DNA from: Chitinophagaceae bacterium
GTDB lineage: Bacteria > Bacteroidota > Bacteroidia > Chitinophagales > Chitinophagaceae
DNA length: 64,000 nucleotides
NCBI GenBank assembly: GCA_027489035.1
Contig: JAIYAN010000023.1
Coordinates: 62,001 to 126,000 of the forward strand
Reading direction: 5' to 3'
In this document: piece by piece, positions 34,836 to 43,235 of the stretch
How positions within the stretch are numbered: the stretch's first letter is position 1
How the letters are laid out: each line of letters starts with the position of its first letter
Program-made: the position numbers and the translations under genes
The notes under the pieces: generated by a model
Seen by the model: the letters and a program-made list of their open reading frames with translations, nothing else
What the model was told of the DNA's origin: nothing
Databases searched by the model: none

Positions 34836-35564
34836 CTAGTTTTGCTGATCATAATAGGCCTGTGCTTTTGCCAAATCTTCGGGCACATCAATTTTTACAC
34901 CAGTATGTTCGGTCAAAACCATTTTAATCGAAACGCCATTTTCAAGATATCTTAAACATTCTATTTTTTCAATAGACTCTAAAGGTGTCATCTCCCATTT
35001 TGTAAATTGAAGCAACATTTCTTTACGGAATGCATACACGCCAATGTGTTCAAAATATACAGCATCCAATGATTTGTCTCTGTGGTATGGTATTGGACTT
35101 CGACTAAAAAACAACGCATTATTATTTTTATCAACCACCACTTTTACATAATTCACATCGGACACATTTGCTTCGTTTGTAAATTTTTTCATTACAGATG
35201 CCACACTTACTTTTTTGTCATTGAATACTTCAATCAGTTTTTTTAAAGATAAAGCTTCAATAAAAGGCTCATCGCCTTGTACATTAATAACTACATCAGC
35301 TTCCATGTCCAAGATGGCTTCAGCAATTCTATCACTTCCACTTTCATGAACTTGCTTACTCATTATTGCTTTCCCGCCTGCTTTTGTAATTTCCTCGAAA
35401 ATAATTTCACTATCTGTTACAACGGCCACTTCATCAAATAATTTTGTGGCAACAGTGTTTAGATATGTGTGTACAATCACAGACATATTGCCAATTTTTT
35501 GCATTAATTTAAATGGAAATCGGGTTGCGGCATATCTAGCAGGAATAAGTGCAATTATTTTCAT
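34836..35564 (-). CDS. kdsB: 3-deoxy-manno-octulosonate cytidylyltransferase
   Basis: KdsB activates Kdo as CMP-Kdo for lipid A core assembly. The 242-aa protein begins with the diagnostic IPARYAATRFPFKLM and also shows VVINVQGDEPFIEA and an HIGVYAFRKEML segment. Length is standard. It converges with paaE (6 bp between the stops) and is divergent from the T9SS cargo gene. Confidence 0.96.
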   Translation of the reverse strand: MKIIALIPARYAATRFPFKLMQKIGNMSVIVHTYLNTVATKLFDEVAVVTDSEIIFEEITKAGGKAIMSKQVHESGSDRIAEAILDMEADVVINVQGDEPFIEALSLKKLIEVFNDKKVSVASVMKKFTNEANVSDVNYVKVVVDKNNNALFFSRSPIPYHRDKSLDAVYFEHIGVYAFRKEMLLQFTKWEMTPLESIEKIECLRYLENGVSIKMVLTEHTGVKIDVPEDLAKAQAYYDQQN

Positions 35565-35694
35565 CTTTTTTCTCGTGAAATTAAAGGGAATTTACAATTT
35601 AAAGCTTTTATTTTAAGTTTGGGTTAAGTAATTATTTTATTTTGGTTAAAGCCTTCAAATAAATTAAATTGCGTAAAAATTTAAAAACAAAATT

Positions 35695-37752
35695 ATGAAG
35701 CGTTTTTTATTACCAATTACTTTTTTATTGGCTTGTATATCGACAATTGCACAAACAATTAGAATTGATAGTGCAACAAATAGTCCAAGCAGTCCAAATT
35801 ATATTATTGGTGCTGCAGGCGCTGCTCCAAATACAACTAAATTTCATGTAAGTGAGTTTATTTATACCAATAATGAAATTGGAACAAATAATTTTACTTC
35901 AGCAGGTTCAGCAATTCAAGAAGTTAGTTTTTTTGTACTTACCGTTGGTTCTCCAACAAACATTTCCAACTTTAAATTATACATGAAGAATGTTTCTGCA
36001 GCTACTCAAACTTTTACTTCAGGAACATATTTAGCTAATCGACCAACATACACTTTGGTTTATGATAGCGCGTTGAATGCAAATCCTGTAAATGGAATCA
36101 TAACGGTGAGATTACAAACACCATTTGTAAGAACTGCAGGTAATAATTTACAAATTTTAGTTGAAAGACTTGATGGCATATCTTATCCTGGGTATGCTTT
36201 TTATTGCACACAAGGTAATCGATCAAATACAGGATTACTTACCGCACGCAGATATAATAGTAGTACGACTTTGAGTTCAAATCCTTCACTTGTTGCTAAT
36301 GGATTCAGGCCTTCAATTCAATTGAAACACACTTATAATCTTGATGCAAGTGTTGCTAGTATTATTAACCCAACTGTATCTTGTTTTAATAGCAATCAAA
36401 CCATTAAAGTTTCATTGTCTAACCAAGGGTTAAATACATTGCCAGCTGGTGCAGTAACCGTAAATTTAAAAGTTTCTGGCTCAAATTCATATGTTGGAAA
36501 CGTTTCTAATTCCAGCCCAATTTTGCCAGGAGCAAACGAAATAATTAATTTTACTGGAGTGGATTTAAATAACCCAGGTCAGTATTTTGATACCGCAAAT
36601 GTTGTTTATTCTAGTGATCAAAATGCTTTAAATGATGTAGTGTCAAGTTCAAGTTCTACGTCAACTACGTTAACAAGCTATCCTATTTCTGAAGATTTTG
36701 AGTCTGCGATTCCAACAAGTTTTCCAAATACGGAATTAGTAGCAGGAAGTTTAAACTTATGGTCAAAGCAAACAGGAGATTTTACCAGCTACAACACATT
36801 GAGCCCTAGATCAACAGGGAGCAGTTATTATTTATTTGATTGTTATAGTGGTTCAGCTTCAAACGGATTTACCAGTAGATTATTTAGCAAGTGTATTACT
36901 TTACCAACACCAGCGTCTTTAAACAGTGTGGTTTCTACCCTTAGTTTTTATATGAGTCATGACAATGAAGCAGGAGCCAATAATGATAGTTTGTTTGTGT
37001 GTGTATCAACAGACAGAGGTGCTACATGGACAAGAATTGCTGGTTATCAAAGATATGATGCCACATTTGCAACGCCAGGGTGGATAAACGAATTGGTTGA
37101 CATTTCGGCGTATAATGGTCAAACCATTCAAATTGGGTTTGAAGGGGTAAGTGACTATGGTAATGTAATTGGGTTAGATGACATTAATATTTCTTATTTA
37201 GGAACTGTACCTGTAACTATGTTAAGTTTTGATGCAGTACGTGCTGGTAAATCAAATAACTTGATATGGACAACAACAAATGAGATCAATTCTAGCAGAT
37301 TTGAAATAGAACGCAGTACCAATGGTATAAATTATGTATCAATTGGTAGCGTTAATACAATTGGAAATGGCACTTCAAAGCAGACCTATCGTTTTATGGA
37401 TCTAAATCCTGCAAAAGGGAATAATTATTATCGCATTAAATCAATTGATTTAGATAATAGTTACAAATTAAGTGTAGTTAGAAACGTGAAAAATCTTGGT
37501 TTTGTAGAAATGATGATTAATCCAAATCCAGTGGCTTCAATAATGAATATTTCATTGGAGGCAGAATCAAATGAAAAAGCTTCAATCATAATTACAGATT
37601 TAAGCGGCAGAAAAGTTTATTCGGGAACGAAAAATGTAATTGCAGGTAGCAACAATATCCCTGTTGATGTAAATAATCTAAACAAAGGAATTTATATTGT
37701 AACACTTCGTTTGAGTGGAGAAACGTTAATTAAAAAAATCACGAAGTTGTAA
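35695..37752 (+). CDS. Secreted protein with type A T9SS sorting domain
   Basis: A 685-aa protein with a Sec signal peptide (residues 1-19, ending in TIAQ). It has beta-rich repeats, a MAM-like segment at about 330-500 (ISEDFESAIPTSFPNT to GFEGVSDYGNVIGLDDINISYLG) and a region at about 505-600 typical of T9SS cargo (FEIERSTNGINYVSIGSV, NYYRIKSIDLDN). The C-terminal 80 residues (INPNPVASIMNIS to GIYIVTLRLSGETLIKKITKL) are the type A sorting signal. It is thus exported by the type IX system, and its substrate or binding role is unknown. The gene ends at a strong terminator. Confidence 0.9.
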   Translation: MKRFLLPITFLLACISTIAQTIRIDSATNSPSSPNYIIGAAGAAPNTTKFHVSEFIYTNNEIGTNNFTSAGSAIQEVSFFVLTVGSPTNISNFKLYMKNVSAATQTFTSGTYLANRPTYTLVYDSALNANPVNGIITVRLQTPFVRTAGNNLQILVERLDGISYPGYAFYCTQGNRSNTGLLTARRYNSSTTLSSNPSLVANGFRPSIQLKHTYNLDASVASIINPTVSCFNSNQTIKVSLSNQGLNTLPAGAVTVNLKVSGSNSYVGNVSNSSPILPGANEIINFTGVDLNNPGQYFDTANVVYSSDQNALNDVVSSSSSTSTTLTSYPISEDFESAIPTSFPNTELVAGSLNLWSKQTGDFTSYNTLSPRSTGSSYYLFDCYSGSASNGFTSRLFSKCITLPTPASLNSVVSTLSFYMSHDNEAGANNDSLFVCVSTDRGATWTRIAGYQRYDATFATPGWINELVDISAYNGQTIQIGFEGVSDYGNVIGLDDINISYLGTVPVTMLSFDAVRAGKSNNLIWTTTNEINSSRFEIERSTNGINYVSIGSVNTIGNGTSKQTYRFMDLNPAKGNNYYRIKSIDLDNSYKLSVVRNVKNLGFVEMMINPNPVASIMNISLEAESNEKASIIITDLSGRKVYSGTKNVIAGSNNIPVDVNNLNKGIYIVTLRLSGETLIKKITKL

Positions 37753-37773
37753 GAATTATTTTAAAAAATATTT

Positions 37774-37808
37774 AAACCGCTGTATTAAAAGTACGGCGGT
37801 TTTTTTTG
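37774..37808 (+). terminator. Intrinsic terminator after the T9SS cargo gene
   Basis: AACCGC/GCGGTT arms plus an inner GTA/TAC pair enclose a short A-rich loop and are followed by eight T. Confidence 0.85.
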
Positions 37809-37842
37809 CCCCCCAACCCTTGCACCGATATAAGATTGCTTT

Positions 37843-38202
37843 AAATGTTCAAGAGGTTCAATTTGTTCAATAAGTTCAAAAGGTTGGAAGTATTTTCCGT
37901 TTTGACATTTTGAACATATTGTAGTGGTTGAAAATATTCAACCTCTACAATATACGGATGCTCCCTTTCGGGGGATGGGCTGGGGATGGGGGCTTTTAAA
38001 AGGTTGGAAGACAATTTGTAAATCTCGTCCACCCACGGTTTCAACCGTGGGCTATTGAAAATGATATAACAATAGGTAATAGTAAAATGTTGAACAAAAT
38101 CCACTTCCTTTTTCCTTATTTCTTATTTCCTAAACCGCTCCATTGGAAAATACTTCCTACCATTAAACTGTTAAACTTGTAAACCAGCAAAGCGAATTAA
38201 AC
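37843..38202. repeat. Composite intergenic repeat with two hairpins
   Basis: TTCAA-type units (37848-37890), a hairpin GGTTGAA/TTCAACC (37926-37943) with matching GTAG/CTAC flanks, a G-rich block (37961-37998) shared with 59117-59157, a perfect palindrome with nine-base arms CCCACGGTT/AACCGTGGG (38032-38051), and TTAAAC heptamers ending in CAGCAAAGCG (38161-38202). No gene is credible. Confidence 0.75.
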
Positions 38203-38203
38203 C

Positions 38204-38866
38204 TTATTCCCTCCCCAAAGCTTCCTCGACTTCCCTCCCCAATGGATCAATACTTGAGTTAAAAAAATCTACCAATACGCCTTGTTCATTAATGAGGTAT
38301 TTACAAAAATTCCAAGTGGGAACTTGATCATTCCAGCCGTTTATTGATTTATGGGTTAGCCAATTATACACGTCTTGTTGGTTGTCACTTTTTAAAACTT
38401 CACCTTTTATGGCTATTGGAAATTGAACACCATAATTGATTTTACAAAAACTAGCAATGGATGCGTCGTTTCCTTTTTCTTGATTTCCAAATTCGTTTGT
38501 TGGAAATCCAATGACGATTAAACGGTCTTTATGTTTTTGATATAATTTTTCCAGTTGATCGTATTGTCCTGTAAAACCACAATCAGATGCGGTATTTACA
38601 ATCAATATTTTTTTTCCTTTAAATGAATCCAAAGGAAGCATAGAACCATCATTTAACGTGATTTTTAAATTTAAAAAATCAGATGTTGGCTTTTCATTTT
38701 TAATATTATTGAGGTGGTTTTTTTTGCTCATTTTCATCACCAATGGGTAAGCAGCTTTTAAAATACGTTGTTTGATATTCATATGTTTGTTTGATTTTTT
38801 TGGAATAGCAATGTATACAATTGCTCCAGATACAATAATTAAAAGGCCAATTAGAATTGACTTCAT
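38204..38866 (-). CDS. Glutathione peroxidase (Cys type), membrane-anchored
   Basis: A 220-aa protein with an N-terminal hydrophobic anchor (about residues 2-20). The peroxidase domain shows the catalytic Cys in NTASDCGFTGQY, the Gln-containing GFPTNEFGNQE segment and the Trp-Asn pair in PTWNFCKYLI. Cys replaces the Sec of animal enzymes, as usual in bacteria; these Cys enzymes often use thioredoxin. It is divergent from tadA with 54 bp between. Confidence 0.93.
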   Translation of the reverse strand: MKSILIGLLIIVSGAIVYIAIPKKSNKHMNIKQRILKAAYPLVMKMSKKNHLNNIKNEKPTSDFLNLKITLNDGSMLPLDSFKGKKILIVNTASDCGFTGQYDQLEKLYQKHKDRLIVIGFPTNEFGNQEKGNDASIASFCKINYGVQFPIAIKGEVLKSDNQQDVYNWLTHKSINGWNDQVPTWNFCKYLINEQGVLVDFFNSSIDPLGREVEEALGRE

Positions 38867-38894
38867 AAATGAAAAATTGATTTGTAATATACCT

Positions 38895-38902
38895 TACTTT
38901 TG
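38895..38902 (+). promoter_or_regulatory. -7 box of tadA
   Basis: TACTTTTG, an exact TAnnTTTG match, overlapping an in-frame TTG at 38900. This puts the true start at the ATG at 38921, with a leader of about 15 nt. Confidence 0.6.
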
Positions 38903-38920
38903 AATAAAGTTAGTAAACAA

Positions 38921-39364
38921 ATGAAGAGCGATGAATATTATATGAAGTTGGCTTTGCAAGAAGCAGAAAAAGCATTCAATATTGAAGAGGTACCGATAGG
39001 AGCGATAGTGGTCATGCAAGATAAGATTATTGCCAAAGGGCATAACCAAGTAGAGCTTTTAAATGATTGTACGGCTCATGCAGAAATATTAGCATTAACT
39101 ACAGCTTTTCAACATTTAGGCAGCAAATATTTACCAGATGCAACGCTTTATGTAACGGTTGAACCTTGTTTAATGTGCAGTGGCGCATTGTATTGGAGTA
39201 AAATCGCTAGGATAGTGTTTGGTGCCTATGATGAAAAAAATAGCTATCGAAAATCTACAGGAACCAATAATCCTTTTCATCCCAAAACAGAAATCGTTGG
39301 TGGGGTTTTAGAAGATGAATGTAGCATACTGATGAAAACATTTTTTCAAAAATTAAGGGAATGA
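38921..39364 (+). CDS. tadA: tRNA adenosine deaminase
   Basis: TadA makes inosine at the wobble position of tRNA-Arg(ACG). The 147-aa protein has the zinc- and proton-shuttle motif CTAHAEILAL (HAE) and the second zinc motif PCLMCSGAL. A TTG seven codons upstream lies in the -7 box and is rejected as the start. The sequence after the catalytic core (ARIVFGAYDEKNSYRKS) fits TadA better than a nucleoside deaminase. It is followed by sod after 152 bp. Confidence 0.9.
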   Translation: MKSDEYYMKLALQEAEKAFNIEEVPIGAIVVMQDKIIAKGHNQVELLNDCTAHAEILALTTAFQHLGSKYLPDATLYVTVEPCLMCSGALYWSKIARIVFGAYDEKNSYRKSTGTNNPFHPKTEIVGGVLEDECSILMKTFFQKLRE

Positions 39365-39474
39365 GGATAAATGTATTCTGAGAAAAATATTTCAATCATT
39401 GTTTGTAAAACTTTTTTCAATTAATATTATTACATAAAAAATTAAAATCAGAACAATTTGATGGGCTAAAATCT

Positions 39475-39482
39475 TAACTTTG
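39475..39482 (+). promoter_or_regulatory. -7 box of the superoxide dismutase gene
   Basis: TAACTTTG, an exact TAnnTTTG match, with a predicted leader of about 31 nt. A TTTG at 39457 is 14 bases upstream, closer than the usual 19. Confidence 0.6.
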
Positions 39483-39516
39483 GTTCTCAAATTTCAAAAC
39501 TTAAAAAATCTAAAAA

Positions 39517-40122
39517 ATGTCATTTACATTAGCACCTTTACCTTACGCATACGAAGCATTAGAGCCACATATTGATGTACAAACCATGCAAATTCATCAT
39601 GGAAAACACCATCAAGCTTATGTTGATAATTTAAACAAAGCCATTGCTGGTACAGAACACGAATCAAAAACAATTGAAGAGATTGTAGCACATGCAGGAA
39701 GCATCAGTGCTGCGGTTAGAAATAATGGTGGCGGACATTGGAACCATACTTTTTTTTGGGCTAGTATGGCGCCAAATGCAGGCGGAGCGCCTTCGGGCAA
39801 ATTAGCAGAAGCGATTGATGCAGCTTTCGGTTCGTTTGATGCGTTTAAAGAAAAATTCAATTTAGCTGGCATGACACGCTTTGGTAGTGGTTGGGCTTGG
39901 TTGATTGTAAAGGACGGAAAATTAGACATTTGTTCTACGCCAAATCAAGATAATCCTTTGATGGATGTGGCAGATGTAAAAGGCACACCAATTTTAGGTG
40001 CTGATGTTTGGGAGCATGCTTATTATTTAAAATACCAAAACAAACGTGCCGATTATTTAAGCGCATTTTGGAATGTAGTAAACTGGGCGGTTGTAGAAGA
40101 GAGGATGATGGCGGCGATGTAG
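39517..40122 (+). CDS. Fe/Mn superoxide dismutase
   Basis: A 201-aa SOD that removes superoxide. Metal ligands are visible in [13 protein letters not shown] and [12 protein letters not shown], and in [18 protein letters not shown] near the C-terminus, which gives the Asp and the last His. GSGWAWLIV is the conserved pocket. Whether it uses Fe or Mn cannot be told safely. It stands alone behind its own promoter, and the repeats that follow mark the end of the unit. Confidence 0.95.
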   Translation: MSFTLAPLPYAYEALEPHIDVQTMQIHHGKHHQAYVDNLNKAIAGTEHESKTIEEIVAHAGSISAAVRNNGGGHWNHTFFWASMAPNAGGAPSGKLAEAIDAAFGSFDAFKEKFNLAGMTRFGSGWAWLIVKDGKLDICSTPNQDNPLMDVADVKGTPILGADVWEHAYYLKYQNKRADYLSAFWNVVNWAVVEERMMAAM

Positions 40123-40148
40123 GATTGGTTGGATTCTGGATAGGAAAA

Positions 40149-40396
40149 AGTTTAAAACACTTCGTTGGTTTAATGGTTTAATGGTGGAAGTATCTTCGCC
40201 TTTAACACATTTTGCTTATTTGGGTCTTTTCTTGAAAATAAACTATACCTGGATACCAGTTCTTTTCATCAATAAACAATATATTTTAAACTTGGATTTT
40301 ATTAAGCTCTATTTTGTGTATTTAATAAAACTATTAACAAAAAGTCGATCAACCTTTAAACCATTAAACCATTAAACCAGCGGAGCGATTTAAACC
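40149..40396. repeat. Composite intergenic repeat between sod and yidD
   Basis: TTTAATGG heptamers with a CTTCGTTGG cap (40149-40190) and, in the other orientation, TTAAACC heptamers with CCAGCGGAGCG (40350-40394). In between is AT-rich sequence without a gene. Confidence 0.7.
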
Positions 40397-40433
40397 ACTG
40401 AAACCACTTTTCGAACGAGACAAAATGATGTGC

Positions 40434-40664
40434 TTAAGGTACCGGATCATAACCATGTCCGCCCCAAGGATGACATTTACCCAAGCGTTTAGCTGTAAGC
40501 CACAAACCTTTTATCGGTCCATATTTCCTTAAAGCTTGTAGTCCATAATTTGAACAAGTTGGCGTAAACCTACATTTTGGCCCAAGCAATGGCGATAATA
40601 TCCATTGATACAATTTTATCAATAGAATAAAAGGCATACTGCCTATCTTTTTTAATATTTTCAT
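40434..40664 (-). CDS. yidD: Membrane protein insertion efficiency factor YidD
   Basis: A 76-aa protein with the family pattern: [35 protein letters not shown] and the C-terminal [13 protein letters not shown]. YidD helps YidC-dependent insertion of inner membrane proteins. It follows rnpA (105 bp) on the minus strand, the classical rpmH-rnpA-yidD order. Confidence 0.96.
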   Translation of the reverse strand: MKILKKIGSMPFILLIKLYQWILSPLLGPKCRFTPTCSNYGLQALRKYGPIKGLWLTAKRLGKCHPWGGHGYDPVP

Positions 40665-40769
40665 TTGTTCTTAATTAAGTAAAAAGTAAAAATTTAAAAT
40701 TCAAAAAGCTATTTCAATTAGACAGATCTCAACTTCGCATTCTATTTTTCACTTTTTACTTTTGAATTT

Positions 40770-41177
40770 TTACTTTGAATTTCCTTTATTTTCATCTGCT
40801 ATTTTCACAATTCGTTTTATAATTTTTTCAGTGCTTTCCATCAATTGATCATATTCGGGCATTTCTTTTCCGATATACATAAAAAAAACAGACAGGGTTT
40901 GTTTGTTTTGAATTAAATGGTTTTCAAGTGTTGGCTTTTGCACCCGATAGGTTTCACGAATCAATCGTTTTATTCTATTTCGATCTACTGCTTTTTTGAA
41001 GTTTCTCTTGCTTGCGGATACGCCTGCTTGCAAATGATGTTTTTCGTTACCAAAAATATACACCGCTTTCAAAGGATAAACTAAAACATGCTTTCCCTCA
41101 GTAAACAATTGTTGTATTAGATTTCTGCTTTTTAGCTTGCTTTCTTTTCCAAAAAAATATCGTTGTGTATTTTCCAC
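40770..41177 (-). CDS. rnpA: Ribonuclease P protein component
   Basis: A 135-aa protein that helps the RNase P RNA bind pre-tRNA. The RNR motif is clear in SASKRNFKKAVDRNRIKRLIRETYR. The N-terminus (FGKESKLKSRNLIQQLFTEGK) is also typical. It lies between rpmH and yidD, but a terminator and a repeat block separate it from rpmH, so it probably has its own promoter. Confidence 0.95.
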   Translation of the reverse strand: MENTQRYFFGKESKLKSRNLIQQLFTEGKHVLVYPLKAVYIFGNEKHHLQAGVSASKRNFKKAVDRNRIKRLIRETYRVQKPTLENHLIQNKQTLSVFFMYIGKEMPEYDQLMESTEKIIKRIVKIADENKGNSK

Positions 41178-41221
41178 TTATTGTAATTTATACCAAAATC
41201 TTTATTTATACCAAGATAAAT

Positions 41222-41348
41222 TTCTGCGCGAGTTAAGTAGTTTAACGGGTTAACGGTTTATTGGTTTAACGGTTGATCGACATTTTGTTATTAGAATTAA
41301 ATATCTAACCTACCAAACACCAACAACTAACACCAAACAATAAACCAT
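41222..41348. repeat. Composite repeat between rpmH and rnpA
   Basis: TTTAACGG-type heptamers (41231-41283) followed by CCAAACA-type units (41311-41348). Position matters: it interrupts an operon that is compact in many bacteria. Confidence 0.65.
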
Positions 41349-41356
41349 TTATTAAC

Positions 41357-41384
41357 TAAAAAAGCCCTTGCAAATGCAAAGGCT
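41357..41384 (-). terminator. Intrinsic terminator of rpmH
   Basis: On the minus strand the arms AGCC-TTTGCA and TGCAAGGGCT form a hairpin followed by a run of T. It ends 36 bases after the rpmH stop and separates rpmH from rnpA. Confidence 0.75.
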
Positions 41385-41419
41385 GTATAATTTTCAATGG
41401 CATTTGCCAAAGTATTATT

Positions 41420-41587
41420 TTATTTTTTTGAACCGTGCTCGTCAGAAACAGTTAATTTATGACGCCCTTTTGCTCTACGGCTTGCTAATACTTTACGTCC
41501 GTTTGCATCTTGCATACGAGCACGAAATCCATGCACTGATTTTCTACGACGTGTATGGGGTTGATAAGTCCTTTTTTTACCTGGCAT
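41420..41587 (-). CDS. rpmH: 50S ribosomal protein L34
   Basis: A 55-aa basic protein found by reading the minus strand. It starts [20 protein letters not shown] and continues [22 protein letters not shown], the invariant L34 pattern. The N-terminal PGKKRTYQP form is usual in Bacteroidota. It heads the rpmH-rnpA-yidD set and has its own promoter, a hairpin-bearing leader and its own terminator. Confidence 0.97.
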   Translation of the reverse strand: MPGKKRTYQPHTRRRKSVHGFRARMQDANGRKVLASRRAKGRHKLTVSDEHGSKK

Positions 41588-41634
41588 TGTTTTAAGTTTT
41601 TCCTTTTACAAATGTTGTTTGCTTAATACTGTCG

Positions 41635-41652
41635 GCCAGGCACCATCCCGGC
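41635..41652 (-). promoter_or_regulatory. GC-rich hairpin in the rpmH leader
   Basis: On the minus strand GCCGGG-AUGGUG-CCUGGC forms a six-pair stem (one G-U) with a six-base loop. It lies about 48 bases before the rpmH start, in an otherwise AT-rich context. It could be an autoregulatory element or an RNA-stabilising stem; this is a suggestion from position only. Confidence 0.4.
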
Positions 41653-41669
41653 TTCATGTGAAAGGACGG

Positions 41670-41677
41670 CAAAGGTA
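41670..41677 (-). promoter_or_regulatory. -7 box of rpmH
   Basis: TACCTTTG on the minus strand, an exact TAnnTTTG match, with a predicted leader of about 79 nt that contains the hairpin. Confidence 0.65.
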
Positions 41678-41737
41678 GGGGAATTAAACAAAAAATGAAA
41701 GAAGATTGTAAAAGATTTTATGAGTTTTTTTAATTTT

Positions 41738-42559
41738 TTAAAAAATCAGTTTTTTTGCAGTAATATCTGCGCCAAAAAATAAACTCGCATGTTCATTAAA
41801 ATCTAAAACATCACCAGTTGTAAAAAAATCCTTTTTGCCCATTTTACTACAACTCGCTTCCATTTCTTTATGGTTACTCAAATAATTTTTCAAACTTTTT
41901 GCTACAATTTCACCCTGAGCTATAATTTGTATTCCGGTTGGGGTAAACTGCTTTATTTTATCGATTAATATTGGGTAATGTGTACATGCCAATAATAAGG
42001 TGTCAATTTTTGAATCTTTTGATAAAATGGAATCGATATGACTTTTTACAAAATAATCAGCTTCCGTTGATGCGTAAAGATTTTTTTCTACCAATGAAAC
42101 CCATTCTGGACAAGCTTCTTGAGTTACTTTTACTTCTGGAAAAAACTTGTCAATTTCTATTAAATAAGATTCCGACTTTATGGTGCCAAGGGTTCCCATA
42201 ATACCAATATGCTTCGAATCTGTTAATTGGCCTATTACTTCAGATGTTGGACGAATTACGCCCAATACCCTTTTATTAGGGGCTATTAATGGTAAATTGT
42301 TTTGTTGTATTGTTCTTAAAGCTTTGGCCGAGGCGGTGTTGCATGCTAAAATAACCAATGAACAGCCCTGATTAAAAAACCATTCTACACTTTGCAAGGT
42401 ATATGAGTATACTTCTTCGAAGGTTTTATCGCCATAAGGAGAACGCGCATTATCTCCTAGATATAAATAATCATAATCGGGTAAAGCGGCCACCAATTCT
42501 TTTAAAATGGTTAAACCACCATACCCACTATCAAATACACCAATTGGATTATTACTCAT
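41738..42559 (-). CDS. murI: Glutamate racemase
   Basis: MurI makes D-glutamate for peptidoglycan. The 273-aa protein has the catalytic Asp in GVFDSGYGGLT and the two catalytic Cys in LACNTASAKAL and LACTHYPIL. Length and motif order are standard. It follows the bamA-ompH-ompH genes on the minus strand. A -7 box ends 4 bases before the ATG, which would give a leaderless transcript in addition to any read-through. Confidence 0.96.
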   Translation of the reverse strand: MSNNPIGVFDSGYGGLTILKELVAALPDYDYLYLGDNARSPYGDKTFEEVYSYTLQSVEWFFNQGCSLVILACNTASAKALRTIQQNNLPLIAPNKRVLGVIRPTSEVIGQLTDSKHIGIMGTLGTIKSESYLIEIDKFFPEVKVTQEACPEWVSLVEKNLYASTEADYFVKSHIDSILSKDSKIDTLLLACTHYPILIDKIKQFTPTGIQIIAQGEIVAKSLKNYLSNHKEMEASCSKMGKKDFFTTGDVLDFNEHASLFFGADITAKKLIF

Positions 42560-42563
42560 TGCT

Positions 42564-42571
42564 CAAAAATA
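42564..42571 (-). promoter_or_regulatory. -7 box directly upstream of murI
   Basis: TATTTTTG on the minus strand, an exact TAnnTTTG match. The predicted start of transcription falls on or next to the murI ATG. The same bases form the T-tract of the hairpin at 42574-42599. Confidence 0.45.
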
Positions 42572-42573
42572 AC

Positions 42574-42599
42574 AAAGCCACCCGATAATGAGTGGCTTT
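42574..42599 (-). terminator. Hairpin between ompH and murI
   Basis: Arms AAAGCCAC/GTGGCTTT enclose about ten bases. On the minus strand it is followed by GTTATTTTT, so it can act as a terminator or attenuator between the Skp-like gene and murI. Confidence 0.6.
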
Positions 42600-42621
42600 G
42601 TAAAAAGATTATGTGTAAAAA

Positions 42622-43161
42622 TTATGGTTTTTTGATCGGAGCAGCTGGCACAACTTCTTTTATACCCAATTTTGCTTTTACAATTGGCAAAATATCATCT
42701 CCTGGAGGACCTACCAAAACCGCATTGTTGTCTAAGATATATGTGTAGCCTTTTTCTTTTGAAACAGTACGAATTGTTTCTACCGCTTTTTGTTGTATTG
42801 GGGTCATTTTTTGTTGACCAATTTGTTTGATTTTTTCTTGTGCTTCATTTGAATAGTTTTGTACACGTTGAATCAATTTGATCAACTCTTCACGCTTGAT
42901 TTCTTTCATCGTTGGTGTGTACGTAGATGAATCTTTTAGAAACTGATCACGTTTTTGTTCAGCTTCATCATTCAATTCTTGCCCTTGTTTGTCTAATGAC
43001 TCTTGCAAATCCTGCATTTCTTTCATTGCAGTTTGATATTCAGGCATTATTGCAATTAATTCATCAGTATTGATATATCCAATTTTAATTTCTGATTTAT
43101 TCTGTGCGCTTGCTCCGAATCCTGTCAAAGCCAATGCAGCAACTACGAACATTTTTTTCAT
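42622..43161 (-). CDS. OmpH/Skp-family periplasmic chaperone (second copy)
   Basis: A 179-aa protein with a Sec signal peptide ending in ASAQ (residues 1-19). The OmpH core (KIGYINTDELIAIMPEYQTAMKEMQDLQESLDKQGQELNDEAEQKRDQF) has the long coiled-coil tentacle and the YILDNNAVLVGPPGDDI end. Skp carries outer-membrane proteins to BamA. It is the second of two such genes after bamA, 74 bp after the first, with a Pro-rich tail. Confidence 0.92.
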   Translation of the reverse strand: MKKMFVVAALALTGFGASAQNKSEIKIGYINTDELIAIMPEYQTAMKEMQDLQESLDKQGQELNDEAEQKRDQFLKDSSTYTPTMKEIKREELIKLIQRVQNYSNEAQEKIKQIGQQKMTPIQQKAVETIRTVSKEKGYTYILDNNAVLVGPPGDDILPIVKAKLGIKEVVPAAPIKKP

Positions 43162-43235
43162 TGCGTTTTTTATTTTTTTGATTAAAGGTTAATTGTTGAT
43201 TATTAAGAAAATGCTTGTTAATGTAATATTTGATT

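Noticed and set aside
41368-41595. 75-codon plus-strand frame over rpmH
   Set aside because: It is antisense to ribosomal protein L34, which is unmistakable on the minus strand.
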